DNA of 64,000 nucleotides from Capillidium heterosporum (lineage: Eukaryota; Entomophthoromycota; Entomophthoromycetes; Entomophthorales; Capillidiaceae). The stretch is taken from contig WBMQ01000007.1 in NCBI GenBank assembly GCA_016630905.1, positions 1 through 64,000 of the forward strand, written 5' to 3'. The translations under genes and the position numbers were made by a program. The number at the start of each line of letters is the position of its first letter. Positions within the stretch are counted from its first letter, which is position 1. Shown piece by piece: positions 1 to 11,079 of this stretch. The notes under the pieces are model-generated. The model did no database searches. It was not told the DNA's origin and was given only the letters and a program-made list of their open reading frames with translations.

Positions 1-635
1 TTGACAATATCACTAATTATGGTTATAATATGCTAATTTCTATAAGTACTTGAAAACCTCTATAGCTTTTAAAAGTGCCAAGTTTGTTAATTAGAATATA
101 GAATGGAAACTCAGCTTTAGCTTCAAATTTACTTATTTGCACATACTTATATTTGTAAGAATTTAAACGTATATGCATAGACATTTTTGCTTAATAGGAC
201 TACAGCTAGTTTAGATAAAATATAATGGACAACTGCCATATAGTTCAGCAAGTTTTGGTATAGACCAGCAGATGCCAATACAAAAGCAAGATGGAATTTA
301 CAAAATTTTAGCTACATCTTCCTCAAAGTAACATTGTGACTATCTCAACGACGAGTTGTCAGTCAATCAAAAGTTGCTAATTCTTGATACATTTATAACC
401 TGAAATATCGCATCCTCCTACCTACAAGCATCTCCTACATTGAAGTTGCATGTGTATGAAAGTTTATTTTATCTCCAATTGAAAAACTATACATTTGATT
501 ACCCTACACTAAATGCCAGCTGCACTAGAAATATTGGATTGAAAATAATGGTTTATTTAAACTACTTTCCATACATATAAGCATATAGTATACCAAAAAC
601 TACAAAATCAACCTAAAACATTTACTAGTATAAAA
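1..635. other. AT-rich spacer at the window edge
   Basis: No convincing coding exon or RNA gene is seen. The sequence is AT-rich with stops in all frames. It is the 3' flank of the sugar transporter that ends at 636. Confidence 0.6.
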
Positions 636-2258
636 TTATTTCCTAAAGAAACGTGCGATGTTAGACTTGAGGTTCTCTGAATTAACAGTTGCTGAATTAG
701 CCTTCGTCTCTGGGAAGACATTGTACAAAAAGTACGAACTTAAAGCTAGCCAACCAGCAAAGATCAAAAATACAGACCCTGGTTGCGACTCAGGGAAGAG
801 GTCTTTGACAGGGGGGAACATGGTAGCGACGAAGCAGTTGAACGTCAAGTTGATAGCCAAGGCGATGGAGGAAGCTGGTCCAATACTCTTGGAGTCAAAA
901 AGCTCCGTTACCAGGACAAAAGGTAGTGGTCCAATACCTAAGGAGAACGAGCCAATAGATAAAAAGAGGAATAGAGCCGAGAGGAGGGCCAAGTTGTAGT
1001 TGATGGATAGGGCCAAGAAGGTGGAAAAGATAGCCATCAAGATGGTGGATGAGACGAGTAATTTGCGGCGACCCCAGTTGTCTACAAAGTTGGCAGCACC
1101 TAAAGTTACCAGGAACTGGAATACGTTGATGAGAACTGTTACGACGTTGGCATTGTCACCAAAGGTCGACTTTAAGATAGATGAAGAATAGTACATGACG
1201 GCACTGATGCCCGACATCTGCTGGGTCAAATGGATAAACATAATGAACCAGAGTGGCGTGCTATGAGCCCGTGACTGGAACAGGCTTACCAGGTTGTAAG
1301 TACTTTGGTTGTCATCGACTGGTGGTAAAGAAGGCGGTGGTGAATGAGTACCATATTGACCTGGGCTGGAGCTTGCCGAGGATCGCTTGGCCCCGATTTC
1401 AGTAAGTTCATCATCAACTTCAAAGCTTTCTCGTAAAAATCGCAGTGCCTCCTCTGCTTGGCGATACCCACCAGTTTTAGTTACAATGAATACGGGTGTC
1501 TCAGGGTAGTAAGTAAATCCAACGAGTTGTACAAAGGAAACAAACAGGCCGAAAGCTAGAATAAAGCGCCAGGTTGTGATGGTAGAGTAAAATAGACCAA
1601 TGAACTGGGAAGTAGCTATACCAAAAACTATGGACAACTGATTAAAAATACCTATAGAGCCACGTAGTTGAGCTGGTGCAACTTCTGACAAGTAGACGGG
1701 GACAACTACCAAGGCGATACCACCAGCTATACCAACTAAAACTCTACCAAACAGCATCGAAATAAAGTTGACGGCCAACGTCATTATCAAAGCACCTAAA
1801 GCCAAAAAGACGTTGTTCCAGATCAAAGTACCTTTTCGCCCCAATTTGTCCATAAGAGCCCCAGCAATTAAGGACCCGGCAATACCACCCAGAGGGAAGA
1901 CACTAGTGACTAAAGCGAACTGGAATTCGGTCAATTTGACGCAAGAAGGTAAACTCTCAAAAAACCCAAAGCTTTGAACCGTACTGTTGGGGATGTAGCA
2001 GTGGGTAAACAATTCTTTGGGATTGTTTAGCTCTCCAGTATGGTATCCAAACTGAAATGCTGATAAGCAAGCTACCAAAGCGGCGCCCAATAGGTTGGCA
2101 GTAAACTTGGCGTTGTTGGAAGAGCTTGCTGAGTTGAAGCTAGCTCCCGACGGTTGCTCGATATCGTCAGGAAAAGAGACGTAGGCGCCGTTACTGTTGT
2201 TCAAGTCGTTGCCAGGCTCATCGTTCAAGTTCTGGTCGGGGATGGGCTGGTAACTCAT
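636..2258 (-). CDS. MFS sugar porter (GLUT/hexose-transporter type)
   Basis: A single-exon protein of 540 residues, likely a 12-TM hexose facilitator of the plasma membrane. Family signatures visible are FQFGYHTGELNNP in TM1 (68-80), the loop 2-3 motif D-KLGRKG (137-143), PVYLSEVAPAQLRG (187-200), QQMSGISAVMYYSS in TM7 (346-359), DNWGRRK (393-399) and a terminal FPETK. The N-terminal 50 residues are hydrophilic. The central cytoplasmic loop carries a Ser/Pro-rich insert at about 290-320 that is longer than usual. The first Met is taken as the start because the ORF is complete from there and the tail looks cytosolic. It is divergent from the PLP-homeostasis gene starting at 3251. The exact sugar cannot be assigned from sequence. 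Confidence 0.93.
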   Translation of the reverse strand: MSYQPIPDQNLNDEPGNDLNNSNGAYVSFPDDIEQPSGASFNSASSSNNAKFTANLLGAALVACLSAFQFGYHTGELNNPKELFTHCYIPNSTVQSFGFFESLPSCVKLTEFQFALVTSVFPLGGIAGSLIAGALMDKLGRKGTLIWNNVFLALGALIMTLAVNFISMLFGRVLVGIAGGIALVVVPVYLSEVAPAQLRGSIGIFNQLSIVFGIATSQFIGLFYSTITTWRFILAFGLFVSFVQLVGFTYYPETPVFIVTKTGGYRQAEEALRFLRESFEVDDELTEIGAKRSSASSSPGQYGTHSPPPSLPPVDDNQSTYNLVSLFQSRAHSTPLWFIMFIHLTQQMSGISAVMYYSSSILKSTFGDNANVVTVLINVFQFLVTLGAANFVDNWGRRKLLVSSTILMAIFSTFLALSINYNLALLSALFLFLSIGSFSLGIGPLPFVLVTELFDSKSIGPASSIALAINLTFNCFVATMFPPVKDLFPESQPGSVFLIFAGWLALSSYFLYNVFPETKANSATVNSENLKSNIARFFRK

Positions 2259-3250
2259 TCTTGCAATTTAGTAAGAAGCAAGTTTGAGTCAATTGAAGCT
2301 TATAAAGCTTCTTTTGTTTTAGTTTATCCGTTTTATGCGATGAGGGTGGCAACATGACTAATACGTATACTGAAATATGCAGCCGATAATCAAAACTGCA
2401 GTTTCATTAAGTTTTAAATGCAGTTTCCAGCCTACCCCGTGTTGATTGTCGTGGTTAAAGAATCGTCTTTTGATTTTAGGCTCTTTGGTAGAAAATATAT
2501 CAGATCGAAAGTAAAGAAAGGATGATGAGCAGTACGAACCTTTTAAGAACTACGTTGTTATTTAAAGTGACGTACAGTATAAATGTCTATTCCCGTTATC
2601 TTCAGGCTCTACATTGAAAAATATTTCTAATTTTTAGCCTACTCAGCTTTAGCAGTAAAGCTCTAAATATCGTTGATTAGTCTGCAGTTTTTACCACGCT
2701 GTAGTGTTTAGAAGATTTAAAAAGATATCAAATGTTAATAGCACATATAAGAACCTACATTCTACGTACTAAATATTTATATACTCTTCTCAAAACTAAC
2801 GGCAGCTTATTCTCCTTATATGATGCTCTTGATCTTGAAAATCATAGCTGATATTTAAGATGTACGAAAAACCTTTTATCATAATACCAAACTATAGGTA
2901 TTTAATGGCATCTATAGTAAGATTTGAAATTGTGAAGCTAGCAATTGTTTATTTTATAAGCAGTCTATAGGGACAACACTACGAACCTCAATAACGAAAA
3001 TCAAATCCATAATACTAAAGCATTTGATTAGAAACATTAGAATCTACAATACATTAGGATGCAAAGTAAATGTTAAAAAATAATGCATAGTATATACAAG
3101 CACCATATATACTTTCTAATAAAGTTTTTAGATCTATATAGAAATCCTTGCCAAAAACCCAATTCGATCATAGCAAACTAGAATTCGTAAAAACTTCCGA
3201 AACGTCAGGTCAGGGTTTTGTTTTGGTAAAACAATTTTCAAACCGAGAAA
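2259..3250. other. Divergent intergenic region
   Basis: This AT-rich spacer separates the divergent starts of the sugar transporter (-) and the PLP-homeostasis gene (+) and should hold both promoters. No coding exon is seen. A small ORF overlapping the transporter start reads like an antisense shadow. Confidence 0.5.
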
Positions 3251-4305
3251 ATGCTAGCCATAACCAAACGTTTCCTACAACATAGAGCTTTTACAACGAC
3301 AACCAGCCACTTATCAAAGATGGACAATAGAATAGACGAGCTTAAAAGTAACTTCGACTTAGTTAGAAGCAACATTTCAAATTCGATTACTAAGCCAAAT
3401 CAGGTAACTGTTCATTTAAGCTCACTTTATTAAGGCTTTTCTCAAATGTTAGACGCGGTTGGTAGCCGTCAGCAAGTATAAACCAGTAGAAGATCTACAA
3501 ATTGCCTACAACTTGGGTCAACGGGTCTTTGGTGAAAACTACGTAATTGAAATTTATTGTCAGCCTAAGCTTATTAAAAAATAGGTTCAAGAATTGGTCG
3601 AAAAGAGCGAAAAGGTATGTTTGAAATGTCCATTTATAGTTATAAATTTATCTAGCTACCCAAAGATATAAGTTGGCACTTTATTGGTAGCCTACAAACC
3701 AATAAATGCAAGGTTTTAGCAGGTATATGTTGTTTTTAAAATGGGACTAAATCCTTTTATTAGCCATCCCCAATTTGTCAGCTGTAGAAACTTTAGACAG
3801 CTTGAAGCGAGCCGAAGTTCTAAATAGGGTACGCAACGAAAAAGGTTTACCCAACTTGAACGTCTTCTTACAAGTCAACACCAGTGATGAAGAAAGTAAT
3901 TTTAAAATTTATGCTTTCCATAAATTCATTGCATCAAATCTCAAATAGACAAATCGGGTATAGCAGTAGATAATGAAGGTCGTAGCAAAGAGTTGAAGGA
4001 GCTAGCCGTCTATATCCAAAACCAATGCCCAAGCTTGACGTTAATGGGGTTGATGACTATTGGTTCATTCGAACATTCGGCAACCGAATTGGAGAACCCT
4101 GATTTTGAAGTAATTATATCCATACCATACCATAATACTCAACTTTATCTAGCTGCTAGTAAAAGTTCAAAGTTGGCTACAGAACGAGTTAGATATAACC
4201 AGCTTAGAGCTGAGCATGGGCATGTCGATGGACTACGAACTAGCTATCAAGTACGGGTCAACGAACGTTAGAGTTGGATCCAATTTGTTTGGATCGAGGA
4301 ATTGA
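3251..4305 (+). CDS. PLP homeostasis protein (YggS/PLPBP family)
   Basis: Seven exons were joined by eye. Introns are at 3404-3452, about 3543-3582, 3614-3654, 3724-3764, 3895-3950 and 4112-4153, and the frame stays open to the TGA at 4303-4305. The product matches the YggS/YBL036C/PLPBP fold-type III family, which binds pyridoxal 5'-phosphate and buffers its level. Diagnostic blocks are [11 protein letters not shown] (PLP lysine), [43 protein letters not shown] and the C-terminal [18 protein letters not shown] plus VRVGSNLFG. The first 23 residues are basic and hydroxylated and could be a mitochondrial presequence. A second Met at codon 24 would give the usual cytosolic length, so dual targeting through alternative starts is possible (inference). 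Exact intron edges are manual. Confidence 0.9.
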
Positions 4306-4591
4306 CAATGCGATTTAATTTCATTAAACATATGTGATTTTTGGATACTCTATATAAATTGATTAGAGTGTGTCTAATCTCGAGAAATATGTTAGTCGGT
4401 AGAAATACAAAATCGCAAATAATAAAAGTAAAACACCATAAAATAGTTAATTAACTAAATATTTTAATTCCAAATGGAATAGTTGGTTTAAAGTATATTA
4501 ACATATTAATGTTACACTCCAGCAGCACCTGCCAAAGCGTAAAGGTATTTTAAACAGCGTACTTAAACTCTGGTATATCCGAATAAACAAA

Positions 4592-6653
4592 TCACTCAAT
4601 AGGTTGGGTGTAGTTGGATGGGAATATACCTCGCGTGGCAGCACCCGTATTGGGATCGACGAACTCCCCTTCCCACCAGCCGTCGTCGTAGGTGTTTAAA
4701 ACGGCAATGACTTGGCCCTGCTGGATACTCATCTCCTGCTCCATCTCACGCATGTAGTCGTAAAGCACACGCACTAGATGATGTTAGTTAAAAATACCCA
4801 TTGAAAACTTACCAAAGAAGAGGGGTCGAATTGATGGAGCGACTTGTTGAGGCAGATTGGGAGCACTTGGGGTTGGATTCTGAAGAGCTGGCTTAAGTAC
4901 AGAGTTGCGGTTGGGACCATTCAAGGTGGACGTTCGTGAAGAAACAGAGTCACTGCGGCTGGGGTCAGATGTTTTTAATGGGGATGCATTCTGGGCTAAG
5001 CTCTTCTCATAGTTGGCGCGTTCTTCAGCTTCGATCTCCTCATAATAGTTGACGAGGGAGGAGGATGAGTTACCTCCTAACTTGGTGTCGCTTGTAGGTG
5101 ACGTAACTAGTTGAGGTGTCGATGCTGATCCGATTTGAAGCTTGCCCAAGGGACCATTCGACTTTATATCGGGTAGCGGGGTAACTTCGTCGTAACTCTC
5201 AGCCCGGCTTAGTTTAGACTCCGAGTTCTTACGTTCTACTTTGGTTTTCGTTGATTCTGATCCTGAATTGGAACCGCCAAAGAGGGAGGATGCCGAACTG
5301 AAGCTGGTGGGACGATTGAAAGCCTTCTTCAAAAAGGAGGCGGGGCCCGACCTAGTAAACGCGTGGGTACTTGTGTTAGAGTGGCTCTCAATTGGGGCGT
5401 CCAGCTTGGGTATCTCGTAGATAGGGGAGCCGTCTACTTCATAGTCAGGGTCAAAACCGGTCCCACGTTCGCTAATGAAAACTTGGATCTCGTCGCTGGG
5501 ATGCACATGCTGCAATGCGGTTCGGATCTTTTCACAGGACTAGAAAGGTTAAAAAGTGCAAAGTTGTATAGTCTACTTCGTCATCTTTGACACAGACGGT
5601 TGCCACCAAATTGGTAAACTCCCAGCATAGCTTCTTTAAGAAGGCTAGTCGTTCCTCTTCGAGCTCTTGGAATACCTAAAGTTGCGATAAGCGCTGAGTT
5701 CAGCAGTTTGCAAGTAGAAAAAATTGCAGTCGTGAAAATTCAGAATTTGGATATTTACCCTGCATGAAACTCTCCAGTCGTGCTGCCATATTCTAGTTGC
5801 CTCCTCTAATTCTGCTGAAAGTTGCGTATACTCTTGTTCCAACAATTTGAGTCTTTGTTGGCGTTGTTGGACCTAGCTACTTTTAGTTTGCTTTCTTTTA
5901 TAAAGGCTCACCTTTTCTACGTTGATAGATGGGTCTGAGCTGGCGGAAGCTTTTGATTTCTCGCTCAGGTACTTTTCTTTAACCTGATGAGCATCTTTGT
6001 TAGAAGTTATACAGATATTGAACTATACTTTACCTTTAGTAAGTTGGCATGCTTGATAGATTTGCTTTTTGATGATTTTTCGATAATGGCAGCTTGCTTA
6101 AATAAACATTGCTTAAATCAGAAATGTAAAAGTTTAAAATTACTGCTTTACGGCGCTCACGTTGACCCGACACAAATTCTGCAAGTTGCTCTCCAATTCG
6201 GTTCGAATGTTTTGGCTAAGCTCCATATGGGCATTGGCAGTCGATTCAAATTCGCTACGGAGGCGTGAAAGAGATTTTTGAAACATACTATTTAAACTTT
6301 TTGAATAAATGTATTTTAAATTGAGCCTACCCGCTCTCATCTTTGCTTAGGTCGGTCTTTGCTATCTTGAGTAGTTTTTTGGAGTATTCTTCCTCTAAAG
6401 CTGCCCTAAAGATAAAAAGGTTTATTTTGCTATGAAAACCATGTTATGTACCTAGCTGAGAATAGATTCTTCAGTTCGTTGCACGTTTGTTTCGCCTTGC
6501 GCATTTTATTCATAAGGGCTTCGACGCCCCTATCATCCTTACCCTATTGTTGGCATTAAGTGACAGGTATGAAATAAAGCTAATACGTACCCAAAAGGAG
6601 TTCTCGAAGCTTCTGACTTGGCTGTCGTTCTGCTCTACCGTTGTGTTTGCCAT
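4592..6653 (-). CDS. F-BAR and SH3 domain scaffold (Cdc15/Imp2/Hof1-type PCH protein)
   Basis: A multi-exon gene. The start at 6653 gives MANTTVEQNDSQVRSFENSFW, spliced (intron 6544-6590) to GKDDRGVEALMNKMRK and AKQTCNELKNLF, then AALEEEYSKKLLKIAK. This order is the N-terminal F-BAR pattern NSFWG...KQTC.EL...EEEYAK.L of the PCH family. After the F-BAR region come a long Ser/Thr/Pro-rich linker (about 4784-5515) and a C-terminal SH3 domain (4592-4774) with ALYDY-like VLYDY, DDGWWEGEF, GIFPSNY. In yeasts such proteins link membrane to the cytokinetic actin ring and formins. The last intron joins RPLFF to VRVLYDYM. Introns between 5515 and 6500 are only partly resolved here (coiled-coil exons near 5645-5845 and 6140-6340). 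Family identity is secure; the orthologue is not. Confidence 0.85.
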
Positions 6654-7176
6654 CGACTGTAAACTTTATCAAAAAAGAAGACGTTGAAGGCCAAATTTTG
6701 AATTTAACCTAAAGCCAACTTCATATTCCAATTCCTATCATGGGACTAGTCTATAATGACAATTGGAAAACATGAGTCTAACAGTAATCCAATAAGCCCT
6801 TTGGAATCTTATCTTAATTGGAAAATCAACCAAGTTCAAATTTAACTGCTCGGGTATCTAGTTTTAACCTGACATATCGGAGGTATAAAGTTGGTAACTT
6901 AGTGTATATAGTCTATGCCGTAAGTAAACAGCCGTCTATTAATAGCCAAACCATATATCCATGGCTTTTAGCTTGGCATTCGAGAGTATTTATAGATCTT
7001 TGATCATCACAAGCCTTGGTGTCAAAACTCCGGCACCAAGGCTATCCTACATATTTGAGACACTTAAAAACGCTGTATGTAGTAAAAGATGAAGGTATAT
7101 CTAAGAAATGGCTTAGCCATATAAAACTTTTTCAAAATTTATTAGATATATTTATACTTGAAATATGATCAAATCC
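6654..7176. other. Intergenic spacer
   Basis: No gene is seen. It holds the promoter of the F-BAR gene and the 3' flank of the phosphoesterase gene, both on the minus strand. Confidence 0.5.
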
Positions 7177-9057
7177 TTAGGCTGAATGAGTTGGGTAGGC
7201 GTGCTTGGTCTTGGTTTTGCACTTGGAAGGTTTGTGGGTGCTAACGGGGTAAGATCCAGTGTGGCTGAAGCTGCTCGAAGGTACGTCGGTAGGGACGGAG
7301 GACTGACTGTCAGTGTTGGTGAAGATGGAGGACTGGCTGTTGGTGTTAGTAGGGACAACGGTACTGGAGCTGGGGTTTTCAGTTGGGACTTGAGTGCTGG
7401 TGATGGAACTAGGGACATCAGTTGGCTTGGTTCCCTTCTTTATTCTGCCATCCAGCTTAGGAGTGACGGGGGTGTTGGCCTTGATAAAGTCCATGATAAT
7501 GGTGTCTAAAGTCTCTAATACGGCAAAATTGGGGATGGCAGTAATGAAATTATCACCACCATTGGCCAAGAAATCGAGAGTGGCGACGGTGTAGGTCTTC
7601 TCCAAGTCCAAAGGCTTGAAAAGCTTGGTAACCTTGTCGTAGACTTCGACAGAGACGAGTCGGGAGCCGACAGCAGCCAAGTCGTTGTACACAAAACGCA
7701 TACCGGCGATCTGGATGAAGGAGGTGACAGGGCGGTTGTTGATCTGGTTGATCTTGCTGACGATACCTTCCAACATATCCTGGATCTGCTTGCCAGTCAA
7801 TTTGATCTCGGTGATGGCGTTTCCGAAGGGGGATACGGTGATGACGTCACCAACAGTGACGGGTCCCTTGGCGATGGCAGCACGGATACCACCGGCGTTG
7901 ATAAAGGCAAGGTCAGCAGCGGGACGCTTGGCCAACATGATCTCGGCGACAAAGTCACCAAGCGAGCATTCCTCGAATTGGCAGTTGTTCTGAACGAAAT
8001 CGCCGCTTGCTTCACCCAAGACTACTTTACCATACTCATCGAAAGGCTGACGCCACTTCTTGACCTGGTCGGTGGTGGCGGTATCCTTGACAATGACGTC
8101 GTTCATCTCGATGGGGGCACCGTCGATGACACTCAAGTAGCCGGCGTTGTCGAACTTGATGTCGATGTGACCCAAGTAACGTCCCCAGCAGTAGGCTTGA
8201 ACTACAAAGGCATCCTTACCATCCAAGTTCTTGACGGCGGTTGGGTAAAGTCCACCAGAAGTTGGGGCACCAGTAGAGTTGCTGACATCCTTGGGGGCTA
8301 GATAGGTGTGGGAGTGGCCACCAACAATCAACGATAAGCCTCTGGTCTTGGAGGCCAGATCCATGTCTTCCCTGTAACCGTTGTGGGAAACTGCGATGAT
8401 GCGGTCGTAGCCCAGCTTCTTGACTTGGTCGATGGTGTTCTGGACGGCGACAACAGGGTCCAAAACTTGGATGTTCTTACCCAGGTTGGAGATGGAGGGG
8501 GCGGTGTAGGTGATGTAGCCGATGACAGCTACCTTGTGTTGGGGGAAGAGAGTGTAGGGGTGGACTAAACCGTTGAGGAAGGGATCTTTGCTGACATCGA
8601 CATTACTGGAAACTACGGGGAAGTTGAAGTTCTTTACTACGCGGGCTACGTTCTCGGGTCCGTTGTCGAATTCGTGGTTTCCTAAGGTCATCATGTCGTA
8701 CTTCAACAGATTCATCACCTCCCAGGTGATGTTACCCTTGTAGTAGGTGTAGAACAAGGTGCCTTGGAACTGGTCACCAGCATCAACCAGCAAGTTCTTG
8801 GGGTGCTTGGCACGTAGCTGATCGATGACGGTCTTAAGCCTGGCTACACCACCGTAGCACTGCTTGTTGGTGATCTGAGCAGCAGTGCAGTCGGTACCGT
8901 ACTTGTTGTTCTCGTCGTAATGGGAGTGCAAGTCGTTGGTGTGTAGGATGGTTAAGTCGTAGTCAACGTCGTCGAAATCACCACGGCGGACTAAGGCAGC
9001 ACCTTGCAGCAAGGCGGGCAGAATTAGGGGGAATAGACTTAAAAACTTCATATGCAA
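7177..9057 (-). CDS. Secreted 5'-nucleotidase / UshA-like metallophosphoesterase
   Basis: A single-exon protein of 626 residues. An N-terminal signal peptide (about 1-21, MHMKFLSLFPLILPALLQGA) precedes a calcineurin-like metallophosphatase domain with LTILHTNDLHSH, VDAGDQFQG, LGNHEFDNG, SHNG and VVGGHSHT. Then comes the 5'-nucleotidase C-terminal domain (DFVAEIML, INAGGIRAAIAKGPVT, VSPFGN, FLANGGDNF). Metal ligands D42/H44, the GNHE and GHSH motifs are all present, so it should be active. The family hydrolyses extracellular nucleotides or UDP-sugars to release phosphate. The last 80 residues are a Ser/Thr/Pro-rich tail ending in a basic KCKTKTKH stretch rather than a hydrophobic GPI signal, which suggests a secreted or wall-retained enzyme. 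Start could be Met1 or Met3. Confidence 0.93.
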   Translation of the reverse strand: MHMKFLSLFPLILPALLQGAALVRRGDFDDVDYDLTILHTNDLHSHYDENNKYGTDCTAAQITNKQCYGGVARLKTVIDQLRAKHPKNLLVDAGDQFQGTLFYTYYKGNITWEVMNLLKYDMMTLGNHEFDNGPENVARVVKNFNFPVVSSNVDVSKDPFLNGLVHPYTLFPQHKVAVIGYITYTAPSISNLGKNIQVLDPVVAVQNTIDQVKKLGYDRIIAVSHNGYREDMDLASKTRGLSLIVGGHSHTYLAPKDVSNSTGAPTSGGLYPTAVKNLDGKDAFVVQAYCWGRYLGHIDIKFDNAGYLSVIDGAPIEMNDVIVKDTATTDQVKKWRQPFDEYGKVVLGEASGDFVQNNCQFEECSLGDFVAEIMLAKRPAADLAFINAGGIRAAIAKGPVTVGDVITVSPFGNAITEIKLTGKQIQDMLEGIVSKINQINNRPVTSFIQIAGMRFVYNDLAAVGSRLVSVEVYDKVTKLFKPLDLEKTYTVATLDFLANGGDNFITAIPNFAVLETLDTIIMDFIKANTPVTPKLDGRIKKGTKPTDVPSSITSTQVPTENPSSSTVVPTNTNSQSSIFTNTDSQSSVPTDVPSSSFSHTGSYPVSTHKPSKCKTKTKHAYPTHSA

Positions 9058-9129
9058 ACTTTCTGTCCAAGTGCGAACTAGCTAACTAACTAAACAAAAA
9101 AGCAACGGCCAACAAAAATTTTCACCAGC

Positions 9130-9139
9130 CTTTTATATA
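9130..9139 (-). promoter_or_regulatory. TATA-like element of the 5'-nucleotidase gene
   Basis: The minus strand reads TATATAAAAG about 75 bp upstream of the ATG at 9057. Position and sequence fit a TATA box; no transcription start is known. Confidence 0.45.
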
Positions 9140-11079
9140 GATCAAAGTAGGCAGTTTAATTTATCAGAGGAATAAATTGCTTTTGTCGAGAAAGTTTTTG
9201 ATATAGATCCGATAGATGGCACCAGTTTCTTTTGTATGGCAGAGGGTGGACATGGGACTGTTGAGAATTTTAATTGGAGTTTGAAGATTTGGCTCCCTTT
9301 GGAACGACAACTTTGGAGCTGCTTTTGGTAATTTAGCAACCTTGGATATATTGGTTGTAAGTTAGGACAAATGGCATTATTCTCCATATATTTTTAGGAG
9401 TCTCCTGTATCCAATAAAAATGAAATATGGATTTTCCTATAGGACAGGTTTTGCTTTTGTATATTTGTCGTGGGCAATTTAAGTCTTTTAGGCCCAAAGC
9501 TGAATTTAGTAACCAATTGATATTTACCATGGTACCTCATGATACAGCTAGCTTTGTGCACAAGTGTTTCTTGAGGTTGGAGACCACATATAGCTGATCC
9601 ATGGCACATTGTGGAAGGAAGAGAGATAGGACTCCTATGTGGCCTCTGAACAATTAAATTTACTTTTATATCTACCTATTCTTTTGAACTTTTATACCTA
9701 AAGTTAGCATCTCTTTCATCAATAATTACTGTATGGACATGCTGTAGGAGAATTGGCAATGTAATTATGGCGACACCAGCTAACACGACGATTTTTTGAT
9801 AGGTCAACGATTCTAATCTCAAAGCATCAAGTAGCTTTTCAGTACTCGACGCTCGACTTCAACCGTTTTGTATATCAACTAACTTGAAAAAGCCAACACA
9901 CCAGCGTCAAAACAGAACTAACTAGACTGGAGGTTACGAAAGTTAATAGGGAACAAAGTACTACAACAACAAAAAATAAAACAAGGGTTTGAATCCTATA
10001 TCCAAGCTTGCTTGGTATTCAAAATTTGAGAGTAGTAACAGTGAAAATATATTTTAGTATGCAATGTAGAGGATGTAGCCCGGGTTTGTATTACTTATCA
10101 GCCCAAAGACTAATTTACAACCGAACCCAACTTTAAGCCTCTTCCTAACTAACCTATCGTATTTATAGGATGGACAAAGCTAAAATTCTCAAATCGAACA
10201 AGAGTTCAGGGATGCTGCTAAAGATGGTTAGCTTACATCTTAAAGTTTCGTTCTGGAGGTGATGTCGAATAAAATCTTTTAGGACGATTTTTCTACTATT
10301 TCCTTTGACCGATAGTAGGTTCGTTTAGATATATTTTCACTTGGATATCAATATGTATCCAGGTTTAAAACCCTTAAGGCTTTTGCCTTTAGCTGTCTCA
10401 TTCTACCTTTGATGCAAGTATTTCCAAACACTACTTACCATCCTCAAAGTAGAAACTAATGGCTTTATCAAACGCTATATAACATTTGATTCCAAACCAA
10501 CCAGTGTTTATAAATAGTATGTAGCTAGATAAGATTTGAAAGTACATACTCCAAATAAACCTGCTATTTCCAAAAACCTAGGTAAACCTTTGACCATATC
10601 TTTTCTTTACAATGTAAAATATACTGTAAATGCAACAATTATAAACCTGTACTATCACTTTCTACTTACTACCCACTTTATCCCTACAGTAGCCGTAAAA
10701 TATACTTATTCAATAGAAATACTATACCACATCAGTTCCATTTATATAGCTCATTTTTAACTTCTAATTTAGAAAAGTTAGATACAAAAGCAGCGGAGGT
10801 GGCATCAAAACTACTAAACTAACTTCACTACCACCTTCGCCTTTCATATATTGTTTGGTTTCAAAATTTAAATATAAGAAAATAGGACTATGTAATAGAT
10901 GTAGACATAGTAAGGAGTGTACTTTGTATAATCCTTAATGGTTTATATATCAATTAAAATATATAATTGTGCTGCCTATTCAAGGATTCAAAAACTCAAA
11001 TTTGAACTTTGAATTCATGACGTAGGATAAAATGCTTTAAAACTTTCAACCCAGAATTGAATTCTTTTAGCTTTGAAGT
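9140..11079. other. Long AT-rich intergenic region
   Basis: Lies between divergent genes (phosphoesterase - and ABC transporter +). Several 65-80-codon ORFs occur but none has recognisable motifs or splice continuity. No tRNA fold was found; a T-loop-like GGGTTTGAATCC near 9985 lacks the rest of a cloverleaf. Confidence 0.5.

Noticed and set aside
2420-2460. CTACCCCG word upstream of the sugar transporter as a Mig1-type glucose-repression site
   Set aside because: A single short word with no AT-box context test and no conservation; too weak to call.
7186-8568. Several ORFs on the plus strand and a second minus-strand frame within the 5'-nucleotidase gene
   Set aside because: Antisense or out-of-frame shadows of a complete, motif-bearing gene in GC-richer sequence; none has motifs.
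9960-10020. Possible tRNA T-loop (GGGTTTGAATCC)
   Set aside because: No acceptor, D or anticodon arm can be built around it.
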